64,000 bases of DNA from Isoetes taiwanensis (lineage: Eukaryota > Streptophyta > Lycopodiopsida > Isoetales > Isoetaceae): assembly GCA_021234155.1 (NCBI GenBank), contig JAJEKV010000020.1, positions 1 to 64,000 on the forward strand. Reading direction: 5' to 3'. The translations under genes were made by a program, and so were the position numbers. The notes beneath the pieces are model-generated. The model made no database searches. It saw only the letters and a program-made list of their open reading frames with translations, and was not told where the DNA came from. The stretch's first letter is position 1, and each line of letters opens with the position of its first letter. Positions 33,527 to 45,116 of this stretch are shown piece by piece.

Positions 33527-33931
33527 TTGATGATGGAGGCATGGAGCGCGGATGATTTTCACAGCATCAGAGGTCTGTGCAATTCGGGGGTGAAGCCCCA
33601 CGAGGAAGAAACTTGGTTGGAAAATAATGTCACGGATCGAGATTGGGAATCTGTTTGGACAAAGAAGTTGAACAAGGAAAAGATAAAATGGCACTGTGCA
33701 AAGGAGCATCTTCAAGAGAAGTTGGAAACACTCTGCCGAAAAATCTACAAGAATTGTCACAACAAAGAAGTAAGAAAGCAACTGGCCCTTGCTTTTGCGT
33801 TTGAAAATTGCACTAGATCAATAGTTGCACCTGAGGAACACAAAGGAAACTGGGATGCATTTGCTGTGCAATGCCAAAGATACCACAACAATAGACAAGT
33901 AAAAACAGAGGCAGATGTTGTAACATGTTAG
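33527..33931 (+). CDS. Hypothetical protein, possible first exon
   Basis: A 134-codon plus-strand frame starts MMMEAWSADDFHSIRGLC, continues NNVTDRDWESVWTKKLNKE and ends with VKTEADVVTC. It is rich in charged residues and Trp, predicted helical, and soluble. A CT-rich leader (about 33470-33500) precedes the start. I do not recognise the family. About 60 bp after its stop the truncated copia element begins, so either the gene ends here or its downstream exons were displaced by that element. Confidence 0.42.
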   Translation: MMMEAWSADDFHSIRGLCNSGVKPHEEETWLENNVTDRDWESVWTKKLNKEKIKWHCAKEHLQEKLETLCRKIYKNCHNKEVRKQLALAFAFENCTRSIVAPEEHKGNWDAFAVQCQRYHNNRQVKTEADVVTC

Positions 33932-33984
33932 GAAAACTGAAATGAAAGCAAAGCCAAAGGTGGCAGCTGGATCAAATGAGATCA

Positions 33985-34820
33985 GTGCTTTCTTTGCTTG
34001 CTAAAGTTGTGGCTGCATATTCAGACTCAGCTGTGGATAAAGCTATAGATGATTGCTTCTTTGTTCTCCAACTCATAGGGCCACCACCAAATATTAGAAC
34101 ATATCCATATGTTGACTTTCTTTCATCTAAATCTCCACACCAATCTGCATCAGCATATGCTCTAAGTTCTAAATCCTTTCCACAATATGGAATGCCCCTA
34201 CTTTTTGTTCCTTTGAGAAATCTTAAGACCTTCTTTGTTGCCTTCCAATGCTGTTTGCCTGGATCACTATTGTATCTGGTTAAAACATTTATAATATAAC
34301 TGATGTCTGGTCTGGTGTGATTGGCAACATGCAGCAAACTTCCAACCAATTGCCTATATGGTGTTCTCCTCATCTCTTCCCTTTCACTTTCAGTCTTGGG
34401 GCACATCCTTTTTGACAATTTTTCTCCTACTGTTAGTGGCAGTCTGACTGGGTTGCAGGTCTCCATGCTAAATTTTTCTAGTAGAGCATCAATGTACTTT
34501 TCCTTAGAGAGAAATATTCTCTTATTTATTCTATCTCTTTTTATTTGAATTCCCAAGAACTTGGATAGTTCACCTAAGTCCGTCATTTTATATTTTGCTT
34601 TCAACAACTTCTTGCATTGATTGAGGATGTTCAAATTGCTTGCTGCCAGCACACAATCATCAACATAGATAGCAATTATGCATACATCTTTATCTCTTTG
34701 TAGAATATATACATTTCCATCATTCTCTAATTTGTTAAGGCCTTGTTCCTTTAAATAACTGTCAATGCATTTGTACCATTGCCTAGGAGCCTGTTTTAAA
34801 CCATAAACTGCTCTTTTCAA
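33985..34820 (-). pseudogene. Copia reverse transcriptase (C-terminal part) and RNase H, truncated
   Basis: The frame starts near KRAVYGLKQAPRQWYK, the conserved block ahead of the active site. It has the catalytic YVDD motif (34656-34667), then LLHVANHTRPDISYIINVL and RNase H words ADADWCGDLDERKSTYGYVL and IALSTAESEYAATTLASKE. After that the match stops at STDLI and a stop codon, where intact elements continue for about 60 residues. A TGA at about 34822, in place of an expected cysteine codon, separates this from the upstream part. Confidence 0.9.
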
Positions 34821-34823
34821 CCT

Positions 34824-35540
34824 TCAGACCTTTCCTTTGCCATTTTCAAACCCCTGTGCTTGTCTCATATACACTTCTTCTTCCAATTCTGCATTTAAGA
34901 ATGCAGTACATACATCCATGTGATGTAATTCCATATCTAAGGCATTTGCCATCACAATGATCATCCTGATGCTGGACATTTTCACCACTGGAGAATACGT
35001 TTCATCAAAGTCTATACCCTTTTTCTGTGAATAACCCTGAGCTACCAATCTTGCCTTGTGCTTAGGGGACCCATCTGAATTTTGTTTTAGCTTAAAAATC
35101 CATTTGCTTCCAATTGCTTGCTTGCCTTTTGGTAAATCAGCAATTTCATAGGTTGATGTCCTTTCAAATGACTCCATTTCTTCAACCATAGCCTTTTTCC
35201 AGTTTCCACAGTCATGATTGTTTATTGCATCCTCATAGCTTTCAGGAACCCCTGTTTCCATAATTATCAAAGCTTCAGATGTGTCTTCTGGTTGTTTATC
35301 TATTCTGCCACTTTTACCACTTTCTTTCCTTCCATACATGTCAACATTAAATTTCAATTCTTCCTTAAGTCTATCTCCTTCATTTCTCCTTTTCTTGTCT
35401 TTCTTTGCTGTCTCATGGTCTTGCTCTCTATTCATGTCCTGTTCTCCTATGTCTTGTATGGCAGCTTCATTATCTTGTTCTGTTTTATCAGTAACATTTC
35501 CTTTTTGTTTTTCCCCTTCATCAAAATCTACAATTATTTC
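34824..35540 (-). pseudogene. Copia reverse transcriptase, N-terminal part
   Basis: In minus-strand order the frame has a charged linker, then ALIIMETGVPESYEDAINNH, AIGSKWIFKLKQNSDGSPK, HKARLVAQGYSQKKGIDFDE and MELHHMDVCTAFLNAELEE. These are the early conserved blocks of copia reverse transcriptases, including the first catalytic aspartate in MDV. The frame is continuous to 35540 on the 5' side, where a one-base shift separates it from the integrase frame, and it ends in the TGA near 34822. Confidence 0.9.
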
Positions 35541-37189
35541 TTTCTTTGTTGTTCCCTCACTTTTCTTGTCAGCTTATCACGTTCCTTGAGCATTTCACAG
35601 TTCACATTGGGTTTATATAACTGGTTTTCAACAAAAGTCACATCCCTACTTATCATAATATTTCTTTTTTCTGGGTTGTACATTCTGTACCCTTTTGTGC
35701 ACTCATCATATCCAACTAAGAAACTTATGGTTGATCTATTATCCAATTTCTGTCTTAACTCTTCAGAAACATGAGAATATCCCAGACAATCATATGCCTT
35801 GTATTTTTCATAGCTCGGTTTCTTCCCTGACCACATCTCTTCAAGTGTTCTTCCATTTATTGCCTTTGAAGGCAGCACATTGTGCATTTCCACAGCAGTC
35901 TTTACTGCCTCTTCCCAAAGAAAATTAGGAAGGCCAACATGTTTCAACATGGATCTAGTTGCATTTAAAATAGTCTTATTCATTCTTTCTGCTACTCCAT
36001 TCTGTTGTGGAGTGTAACTACATGTATATTGCCTTTTGATCCCTTTATCTATGCAATAATTAGCAAATTTAACACCTCCTCTGTCAGATCGAACACACTT
36101 GATTTTCCTTCCTGTTGAGCACTCCACTTCAGCAGCAAATCTTTTAAAAGCTTCAAAGGCTAGATCCTTTGTTTTAAGACAATACACTTTAGTCTTCCTG
36201 CTAAGATCATCTACAAAAGTAATGAAATAACGTTTTCCAGAAATACCTGTTACATTCAAAGGTCCACAAATGTCAGTATGAACCAGTTCTAGGATTTCTT
36301 TTGCATTTCTTTTTGCCCTTGTGAATGGTAATCTGCTGTGCTTTCCAAGCATGCATCCTTTGCACACAAATTCATTTATCTTGCTGTTGGTTGAGCTTAT
36401 CCATCCTTTTCTAATCATCATTTCTATATTCTTTATATTTGTATGACCAAGTCTCTCATGCCATAATTCCATGTTTGGTTTTGTTGTCAAATTTACACAG
36501 CCAAAACAGTTGGGACTGATTCCAAATAAATTTCCAACACGTCTTCCTAAAAATTTCAACTCATTGCCTTCAAAAATTTTACAATGCATTTGTTCAAACA
36601 CTACTTTGAACCCCATGTCAACTAATTGAGCAATGGAGATCAAGTTTCTCACTAAGCTGGGAACACAAAGTACATTTTGCAGATTTATCCTTCTACCACT
36701 TAAATCAAATAACTCCAACACTCCTACATCTTCAACGCTTTGCAGATTTCCATTGCCTACTTGGATGTGACCACCACCATTTCCTTTGCAATCCTTTAAG
36801 ATTTTTGCTGAGCATGCAATGGTTTTTTCAGCTCCACTATCTAGAGTTAAAAGGTCATCACCATTAGATCCCTTTTCACAAGATAAATAAGTTGAAATAC
36901 TTACCTCTTCTTCTTCATCTCCAGTTTCTTCTTCCAAGAGGATTTCTTCTGCTATATGAGCTTCTGAACTTGATCTTCTTCCCCTTCCTCTTCCCTTACC
37001 TCTAAAACTTTGATTTCCCCTGCCACCTCTAGTTTTGCCTCTGAAATTTTCTTTAGGAGAAGAACAATTTGCTGCATAGTGACCTCTTCCCCCACAATTG
37101 TAACAATTTATGTCCTTTGATAGCTTAGGACAATTAATTTTCAAGTCTAGTGGTTGCAATGGTTCTAATGAATATTGCAATGTTCCCAA
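35534..37189 (-). pseudogene. Copia gag end, protease and integrase
   Basis: A 551-codon frame. Near the start is the zinc knuckle CYNCGGRGHYAANC (CX2CX4HX4C). A Gly/Arg-rich stretch follows, then the protease site LTLDSGAEKTI (residue about 115). The GAG-pre-integrase zinc site has HERLGHTNIKN and CKGCMLGK. The integrase core includes VHTDICGPLN (first Asp), CVRSDRGGVKFANYC (second Asp) and PQQNGVAERMNKT (Glu). All catalytic residues are present. It ends after a one-base frameshift near 35570 and so is cut off from the polymerase. Confidence 0.93.
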
Positions 37190-37208
37190 GATTTGCCACT
37201 GCCCTTGA

Positions 37209-37753
37209 TTAAATAGCTAGTACTTGCTGTTGCTGTGAATAGAACACACCAACTCCCTCTAAATCTGCTATTATATTGTCAAAGTTTTGGAAGAAGTCAT
37301 TTATATTATCCCTGTCATGAAACTTAAGTCTCCTTAGTTCATTTTCCAATAAATCAATTTGAGAAGATGTCTTAGCTTCATAGTTTGTCACATTTGTCTT
37401 GGAGACATCCCTCTTATTTTCAAAACTATTCCAGCACTTACTTTGCTCATTATAATGCCTTGAGCTTCTCGAATCTTTGCATTATCAGCCACCTGATTTA
37501 CTCCAGAAGTTACGCTAACTTCTCTTGCCACAGTTTGATCTTCATTTGTAGAAGAACCTTCTCCATTCACCTCAGCTATCAATCTCCTTCTAGAAGCTGA
37601 CCTGCTGGTTTCTTCTTCTGAAGATTCAATAAGACCCCATAGGTCTTCCACTTGAAGCACATGCTTCACTTTCTCCTTCCACACCTGAAAGCCAGAATCC
37701 CCTTTGAATACATCTATTGCATTCAACAATCCTGCTCCAAATCTGCTAGACAT
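37209..37753 (-). pseudogene. Copia gag
   Basis: The start is MSSRFGAGLLNAIDVFKGDS (ATG at 37751-37753), followed by VWKEKVKHVLQVEDLWGLIE, the typical N-terminal gag segment of plant copia elements. After a frameshift near 37385 come SSQIDLLENELRRLKFHDRD and NDFFQNFDNIIADLEGVG, the UBN2-type gag domain. A second shift near 37205 separates it from the zinc-knuckle part. Confidence 0.85.
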
Positions 37754-37765
37754 TCTGTCTGCAAG

Positions 37766-37780
37766 CCTGCTCTGATACCA
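37766..37780 (-). other. Copia primer binding site (initiator-Met tRNA)
   Basis: The minus strand reads TGGTATCAGAGCAGG one base after the LTR end (TTTCTTACA). Confidence 0.93.
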
Positions 37781-37781
37781 A

Positions 37782-38473
37782 TGTAAGAAATTTAGATATA
37801 GCCACATGAAAACCATCATTCACCTAGACCAATGCACTGATTGTTTTTTAATTGAAAGACCAACATCACACTTCAACATTAGCTCTTTGATTCAAAAGAG
37901 TCTTTCTTCATGCCATATATTCCCTTAGATCAATCAAAATTAGATATGATCTTGTTAGACAACTTAGCTTCTCATAATAATAAAACAATGCACAATAATC
38001 AAAATTACTATAGTTCAATTTTCTTTCAATGGTTATCTCAGCATTGTATATTGAATTCGTTATGATAATGACTATACAATAAAAACCTTCAGTCTTCAAC
38101 CTTCACAACTCGAATGAATGAATCCGTCCAAACTCCCGGACTATACAACCCTATTTACAACTTCGATTTTATCTTAGCAGTCCGGCGGTGATGCCAGATC
38201 GCTAGCAACCTTCCAGATGCAGCCGGATCTTCATGTTTGATTTATATTGGACCGAGCCAATTCAAACCGTGTTTGGCTCCAAGCATCTCGAGTAGTCTTC
38301 GAATATTCCCTGTATAATTTTCAATGGTTTGCACTATCGAAATAATGGTTAATCATTAACCATGCAAGCATCATATTCACTTAGGTTAATTCATTCAACC
38401 TAAGTTTGCTCAGATAAATATAAGACCCTGAACATATAATTGTATGTCTCTGCTCTTGCTATTCTGACTTACA
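37782..38473 (-). repeat. Copia 5' LTR
   Basis: The inner border (TGTAAG on the plus strand) is fixed by the primer site. The outer border is inferred at CTTACA (38468-38473), which gives the usual short inverted terminal repeat TGTAAG/CTTACA and a length of 692 bp. No second LTR exists in the window to confirm this. Confidence 0.65.
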
Positions 38474-38589
38474 ACTCTAGTACTTCTTGCTTAAATCATT
38501 CCCCTGCCTTTGTGCACTGATATCACTATTGCTTTTCACAAAATTTACTTAAGATAAAATAAGTAACCTGTGGCATGACTTCAACTGGA

Positions 38590-39835
38590 TTATGATATGA
38601 ACAATTTATGTTTCCCTATAATTCTCACACCCGTGCCATCCATTTCCTATGGACATTTTCTAATTCTATCCAACCCACATTTTTTACATGTCAACATCAA
38701 GCAGTTATGATCAAACCACTCCTCATCATCACCTTTGCTGCAGACCACTTGTCTCTATAAATCACTGGTGCACTTGATTGTATGCTCCTTGGCTGCACAT
38801 TCTGGGCCAGGGCCACAAATATCACAGTGGCAGTTGCAATTGTCATGAACTCCACCCGATTTTCTCATGCTGTTCAATCCCTGCATGATGTATTCAAATT
38901 TCAAGTGGTAGATGCAACAGCATGTATGCCTTTCACGCATCCTCCTTACAAAACTCGGTTTCAACCTCTCAAAAGTCTGCAATGCAATTTTGATATGAGG
39001 ATTCTCCTCTCTAAACTTGAGGTAGAATTGCAACTGCAGGGAAATCGTGTGAATGCCAAATAAATGCTACATATAATGAACCCTACAATACAGGATGAAT
39101 ACTTACTTGGCTGACTTCAAGAAGGTGAATTGGATGTTCCATCTTTATTCCTGTCTCTGATACATACCTCCTCACGTCTTTCTTGTATGGAGAAACTCTT
39201 GTATTCTCTGTCCAGAACTTGAGAACAGCTTCTCTATTGTAATCTAACATGCTATCCATCCGTTTCCTCCTCCTGAACATTGACCAAGGTCCTTCCCCTT
39301 TGTTAGCTTGCACCCTTTTTTGAAAAGCATTTGAAATTATTTTTCTGGGGATGCTGAGCAATCTGGCCACTTCTGTTTGGTTCAATGGCTTGATACCATT
39401 TGTACCTGCTGCTGCCATTATCAGGGTGGACTTCCTTGCACGAAGCATGTCATGATTCCTCTTATACTTATGTTCTTGCATTGTTTCCTTCAAATTCTTC
39501 ACCATTTGCTCGGCCATAGTAACCTGCTTAGATTTCTTTATAGAAGCAATTGGTAAATCCCTTGCCCTCCAAAGAAGACTGTCAAGGATACGGCCTTTGT
39601 CATTGTCATCAACATTTGTACTAATTTGGTTGAATACTTCAAAAATTTCTCCTGAAATTTCTCTTATTCTGCGGTCACTCAGTCTCAATTTCTTATTCTT
39701 CTTTGAAGGCGAATCTTTAGAAGGGGAATTCTTCTTCATTGCTACCTTCTTTGCATACAATCTCTGCCTCTGATCTCTCTTCCTTGCTGCATCAATGGCT
39801 TTGTAAAGTGAACGGGGAGAGGAATTGGGTTTCAT
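38590..39835 (-). pseudogene. Transposase-like gene with HTH and Cys-rich segments, broken
   Basis: The minus-strand frame starts MKPNSSPRSLYKAIDAARKR (39835). A lysine-rich region follows, then a helix-turn-helix-like segment LNQTEVARLLSIPRKIISNA (residues about 155-175), RKRMDSMLDYNREAVLKFWT and HPIHLLEVSQ. A second stretch (39033-38755) continues with MQFYLKFREENPHIKIALQT, FVRRMRERHTCCCIYHLKFE and a Cys/His cluster NCNCHCDICGPGPECAAKEH. After a TAG near 38758 the same frame goes on (CSKGDDEEWFDHNC, CKKCGLDRI) before more stops. The layout resembles large, poorly described transposon-like genes of plants and animals, but I cannot name the family. Confidence 0.55.
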
Positions 39836-40799
39836 CTATCCCAGATTTCTGTGTATTGCAAAATTGGTGAGGGCAAATTGTTGAATTTCGGTTCAGGCAA
39901 TTCTTGGAAACAATTAGTCCCTCCATTTTGCTTGAATTCAAGATGGGTAAGCCCGCCATCCACGAATATGGCGGGCTACAGGCATTCATGTTTCCGGCAC
40001 CATTCAAGCTCATGATTCTCTCAGCCTGTCATTTGACGGGCGCGCACCCTACATGTCAATTGATCAATCACGTACGTCGTGTTTAAAACACGCCAATTTT
40101 AAGCATTTGTAAGCGTCGTCCGGACGGTGATTTCTGCTACCTAGTACCGAATGAACTGGTCGAAAGCCTTTGTCTCAGATCCTGGGGTCTGGAGCATGCC
40201 AATTTCTTTTGGTCTTGGATTTTTGGAGTTGTATCAAGGCCTTTCTTTGGTATTGAAAGCAATTTGATTTCTATTCTTTGATTCTTGTTTTTGTTTTCCA
40301 TTAAAAGTTTTTTATGTAGATGGCATACCGTCGAGTCTGTCAGATAGTATTATTGATCCTGATTATTGGGATCAAGAGGGGTCAGAGACTTGGTTGATAT
40401 CTAGACCGGTGGCCCCTTCACCTACTACTCATGTATATGCTTCTGTATTAAAGGGGATACATCCTTTGAACCAGAACCTGGAACGCATCTATCGTGTGAG
40501 CTAGACTTTAGGGTAATTGAAGCTGATGATATTTTGAGGATAAGTTTGAGGGCTACATTATCTTTTTTACGAACTACTAAATTGAGGAGTTGCAGTTCAA
40601 CAAGCATGGACCTCATGTATATCTTACCCTGGGTTTATCCAAGTTTGATTCCTAGAGGGTACAAATTTACTTATTGAGTCTTTAAATTGAACTTGCATAA
40701 ACAATATGCTTGGCATTTTCATGTACTTGGAATCCCAAATTGATTTGACTATGCACATAACTTGGATAAGCAATGTACTGGAGGGTGCAAACTTACTTA
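39836..40799. other. Unassigned
   Basis: The first 250 bp would be the 5' flank or leader of the transposase-like gene. Around 40310-40620 the plus strand has short protein-like stretches in several frames (WDQEGSETWLISRPVAP near 40370), perhaps another decayed gene. Nothing can be named. Confidence 0.35.
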
Positions 40800-40839
40800 T
40801 TGAGTTCTAGAACTACTAAGAACAATGAGAAAATACAAA

Positions 40840-41650
40840 TGAATGACCCTCATGGGCATCTCCTTAAAACCAACTATGTACATACTGAAACCCAGCAGAT
40901 TACTGACACCATTATGGCCGGGATTTAAAAACTTTGCTCTTTCATGTTTTTGAGGGAAAAACCTGACAATAATAGCATCATAATCTTTGATGACTAAAAC
41001 AAATATGTGGTGATAGAAAACCCTCATGCTAACTAGCTTTATTAGGTAAGGAGTACATAACTAAAGATATAATACACCAAGAATGGTAAATAATATTTGA
41101 ACATGTAAGTTTGAATTATCAAGTCCAATGTATCTTTGTCCTTTCATCTTTCAACAAATTAAGCGCATGTCATGCCATATCATCTGTATCCTCTTCTTAT
41201 TTCCTGCAAAATAAAGAAAAATGAACCAACAACAGCTAGGGCTTATCCAGACACAAGGCCTCACAGATCCACGAGGGGCATCCAAACACTACAGCCTCTA
41301 TCCCGGCACGAGGGCCTCCAACACTGGATATAAGAACCTCTATTCAGGCATGAGGGCCTCCAAGCACATGGGCCTAATCAAAGTTCATGGGCTAACCAAA
41401 AGATGTGAGCTAAATGCAAATGGAACCACTAGATGGACAGATGGAAACAAGGTTGGGAGGGTGGGACTTGATGCTACCATGAGAAGAAGATGCATGTTAG
41501 AGTGCTGATGAGAAAGAAATGAGAAAGAAAGACTAAATACAGTGTTTCTGGAAAAGACAAGAAATAACTACTTAGGCAACTACCTCAGTAGTTCCATAAC
41601 TCCAGTGATCTTCTAATCGATGAAACGAAAATAAACATCACTTTTCAATC
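40840..41650 (+). repeat. Repeat family A and B debris, copy 3
   Basis: 40855-40985 matches 19475-19600 (ATCTCCTTAAAACCAA to CCTGACAATAAT). 41220-41360 matches the array at 19830-19965. 41505-41640 matches direct repeat B. The order is the same as in 19.4-20.2 kb, so this is one older, more diverged copy of the same element. Confidence 0.65.
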
Positions 41651-41819
41651 TGATTGTACTTGCATTAACAATGTACTAGAGGGTATAACATACTTATTGA
41701 GTTTTAAAATTGGTTGTGCTGAACTTGCAAAGAGAATATGTTGTATTATATCATGCCAAAGTCTATGGTTGGTGTCAATAGACTTGGTGTGATGTACCTA
41801 AGTCAATGTTTGTGCAAAA

Positions 41820-42479
41820 ATACTATTGCATTCTAGAGAAAGGTCCTTATGAACAAAGACCATCATAGTGAAGTGGTGTTCCATTGAGCTGAATGAAAAA
41901 ATGAGTACAATGACCCATAGAGAACAAACTGATGAACCCCAAAATGAGTGAAGTGGGGAACAAAATGATAAACCCCAAATGAGTAAAACAACAAACACAA
42001 CCCCGGGTTAGACCACTCCATATATAAGATAATTGTATACAATGAGTTAATATAGAACATTCAGAAAGTCGCTATACTATAATGCTCCCGAACTGCAACA
42101 ACTGCAATAGTCAGGTCGTGCCACCCATCCAAGCAGCGACTCAAATCCGTCCTGCTAAGATACCGCTCCATGTGTCCCTCTTGGCCACTCGTATAAAAAG
42201 CAACCTTATGCACATAAGAGAGCTTCAAACTGCAAGACCAAACAACATGTGATTGTCAACTATGTTAGGAGCCATCTACGAGCCAAGAGTCAGCAAGATA
42301 CAAAGTTGGACTAGAAATACAAGAGCACAATATCAAAATGGAAAAGACGATCCACGAGGATCCTCCGAAAACCACAGGACTACATCGAGATAGGAAAATA
42401 TAGGCTTGACCCAGAGGCGTATAAAAATCAGCTTCATGCACATGAATGAGCTCCAAACTGCAAGACCTAACCATATGTG
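41820..42479. repeat. Repeat C, left flank copy
   Basis: 42250-42420 (TTGTCAACTATGTTAGGAGCC to TATAGGCTTGACCCAG) matches 50216-50380. 41825-41860 (ATTGCATTCTAGAGAAAGGT) matches 50710-50745. The same repeat therefore borders both sides of the pyrimidine-rich region. A short motif ending AACTGCAAGACC...ATGTGA occurs twice inside, ending at 42248 and 42479. Confidence 0.65.
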
Positions 42480-44625
42480 ATCCCATCGATCCGAGCCATC
42501 GGATCGCCATTCTGGGAAAGGACGAGCCCCTATATTAGGCTAGTTCCATTCTCAGGCCGGTTATCGGCGTCTTCTCACAGCAGCATTTTCTTCGTGCTCG
42601 TAGCTTCGATGTCCCTTCATTCAATGGATTTCTTCCCCAGTTTCTCCATCAGTCTCGTGCTTCACCTTCTCGCCGCTTGCTCCTGCCTGGCGACTTTCGT
42701 CATTATTCTTTGGACGGTACGCTCCCTTCTCTTTCATGCTTAGCACGATTCTACGGATTGTCCTTCTTCGTCTGTCTTGGTTGTGCATGGTTTTTCTTTA
42801 TTTCTATTGTTCTATTGGGATGTTCGGGTGTGATGGATTCGTTTTTGGACTCTTGGTCCGTTCTGTTGAGTGATTTGGCCATGTACTGTGGATGTTCTCT
42901 TGTTGGATGGACTGGGCGTTGGGGCGCATGCTTCTTTCTAATCCTTGTTTTATCTGATCTCTCCTTGGTTCCTTCGAGCTTCTTCTCTATTTTCGGGTCT
43001 GCCGTTGTTCTTGGGTTGCGGTTTGATCATCTCTTTAGCCCTTTCCGGCTCAAGCTTATCTGTGTTTTTGGTTTCATTTTATGCTCACTTCATTTTTGTT
43101 TCGTCTTTCCCCTTCTTGTTCTGCCTTTTACCCTGCATTATGCTGGCTGCATGGAGTTCTCCTTGCCGTGGTGTTATCTTGAGCTCTGCGATTCCGTCTC
43201 TGCTCTTAGCCTTTCTTGCATGGCCGTAACATGGGCTACATTTTCCCCTTCTATTTCCTCTTGCCTTGGCTGTCCTTGCCTTCTGCGATTTGGTTTCCCG
43301 CCTCTGTTCCCTGGGGTTTCTCCTTCTTCACCAGGAGCCGCTTGCATAGGATGCAATTGGGGATTTCTTGTCGCCGCATGGGCGCTGTCTGCGGACTTTT
43401 TAACCTTGGCTTGCAGGTTTCCGGCCGGGTTGTTTCCTCTTAGTGCTATGATGGCCAAATCCGTTCATTCTGGCTCCTTTCTGGTATGTTTTTCGCTTAT
43501 CTGCCATCGGGTCTTCTGTCGTAGCTTTGGCTGCTTCTTTTAGGTTCGCTATTTTTGCTGGATTTTTGCTGCCACTGGTTTTTGCATGCTTTTTCCAGCC
43601 GTTCTTGGCCTCCATTCACTCAGCTTGTAGGTTGTCGCCGTTCGTTCCTTCCCCTTGTGCTTCTTGATCTTTATATTGCTGGTCATGGCTTCCCTTTTTC
43701 CCATCGTGGCTTTGGGCATCCAGTTCTTTGCCGATTACTTTCTTTGTTCTGTTCTCAGGTCCGATACCATTCCCTTGTCCTTTGTGCTCTGCCAAAATTT
43801 TCCCTCACGGGCTTTTTTCGCCTTTTCACCACCGGAGTCCAGATGACCACGCACCATCTTTATGCATCGCATTTGGAGGCTTGCACCCATACGCTTTCGG
43901 AATGCCTTGCGGCTTGAACATCGCGGACATCGGACGGCTTTGAGGAATTCTTCGAGGCGTTCGTCTTTATCTTTGCATTTTCTCCTGCTGTTCGTAGGGT
44001 CTTCCGCTCGTATCGATTTGTTGATCCAGCTCGGGCTCGTTTTCTGGGAGACATCATTTTGCTATGGGGCTTTTCGTCTTTACGTCCCATACAGCTGCGC
44101 GAGTTTTTGCTCATTTTGACTGAGTATCCTCCTCAATTTCTCCCGATTTATCCGGCAATTTCCTTGGGCCTCCTTGCTTGATTATCCCTGATCTCTGGGA
44201 GATGTGTTTTGTGTTTGGTGTTTGGGCATTGTAAGCGTGTTAATGCCATCTTTGAATAAAATGGAATAAGACTATTGTTTTTCTTTTTATGTTATATGTT
44301 CTATGTGGGGCTTTTCATGCCCGTTAGGAGGATTTACCTTTGGTATATGTACTCTCTCTAAGGTTCTTACTTGTTGTTTTCCGGGCGGTGCATCTATCGG
44401 GGCTTTTTGGTGGGATGTTTTATGAGGTTTGACTTGGGCTTCTCTCTCCTTGGATAGCTTTGTTGTCGTTTCCATATTGGTTGATTGCGGTGGTTTCTTG
44501 ATATATGGACATACCTTCATACACCATAGGTTGTTTAATGTTTTTTGTGGGGCATCATTTGTGTTGACGCTGTTTGTTGTTTTCCCTTGGAGAGGATTGG
44601 TCACGCACTTTGTTTGCCTGGCATA

Positions 44626-44723
44626 TCTCACATTACAATGGTTTTCCTTCAGTTGGTATTACGTTATTTTCTATTCTCACATCACAATGGTTTTCCTTCG
44701 TTTGGTATTACGTTATTTTTCTA
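44626..44723 (+). repeat. Tandem duplication, 49-bp unit x2
   Basis: TCTCACATTACAATGGTTTT to ATTACGTTATTTTCTAT is repeated head to tail starting at 44675. Confidence 0.85.
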
Positions 44724-45038
44724 TTCTCGTTAACTTGGGGGTTTGGCATAAAGGGGTTGCGTCTTTGGCCTTATATGCATGGACATAGTGTCGCGCTAGT
44801 GGGGTTGCTATATTTTTCATCCCGATGATTCTTTATCTCTTTGTTGGGTCTTGTCATTTAGATCATGATGTGATTCTTACGTCTATTATGGTTTATGGTT
44901 TATTGGCACTTTAGTATGGGTTGTTTTTCTTTTATTCTGCAGTTATTTGTCATATTCGTGGTTATTTATCGTTTGGGATTCTCGTTTTTGACATTTTGCT
45001 CGTTCCAAGGATCTCATGTTTCCTTTTGTCCATTTCAT

Positions 45039-45116
45039 GCACAATGGCACTTCGTTCTTGACAACTTATGTTCACTTGCACAATTGCACTTTGTTCTTGA
45101 CAACTTATGTTTTGCT
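45039..45116 (+). repeat. Tandem duplication, 39-bp unit x2
   Basis: GCACAATGGCACTTCGTTCT with GACAACTTATGTT is repeated from 45078 with a few changes. Confidence 0.82.

Larger units (their letters stand above)
33985..38473 (-). mobile_element. Ty1/copia retrotransposon, minus strand, 3'-truncated
   Basis: Read from high to low coordinates: an LTR (37782-38473), an initiator-Met primer site, gag with a zinc knuckle, protease, integrase, reverse transcriptase and RNase H. This is the Ty1/copia order (integrase before reverse transcriptase). The RNase H sequence stops abruptly near 33985-33995 after TLASKE, with no polypurine tract or 3' LTR, so the last part is deleted. Frameshifts near 37385, 37205 and 35570 and a TGA in the reverse transcriptase make it inactive, though much sequence is well preserved. 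Confidence 0.92.

Noticed and set aside
35214-35774. 186-codon plus-strand frame rich in Phe/Ser/Leu
   Set aside because: Antisense shadow of the copia linker between integrase and reverse transcriptase.
43174-44114. Lys/Arg/Glu-rich minus-strand frames (for example 43400-43615)
   Set aside because: They mirror the same composition bias on the purine-rich strand. No motif or conserved start.
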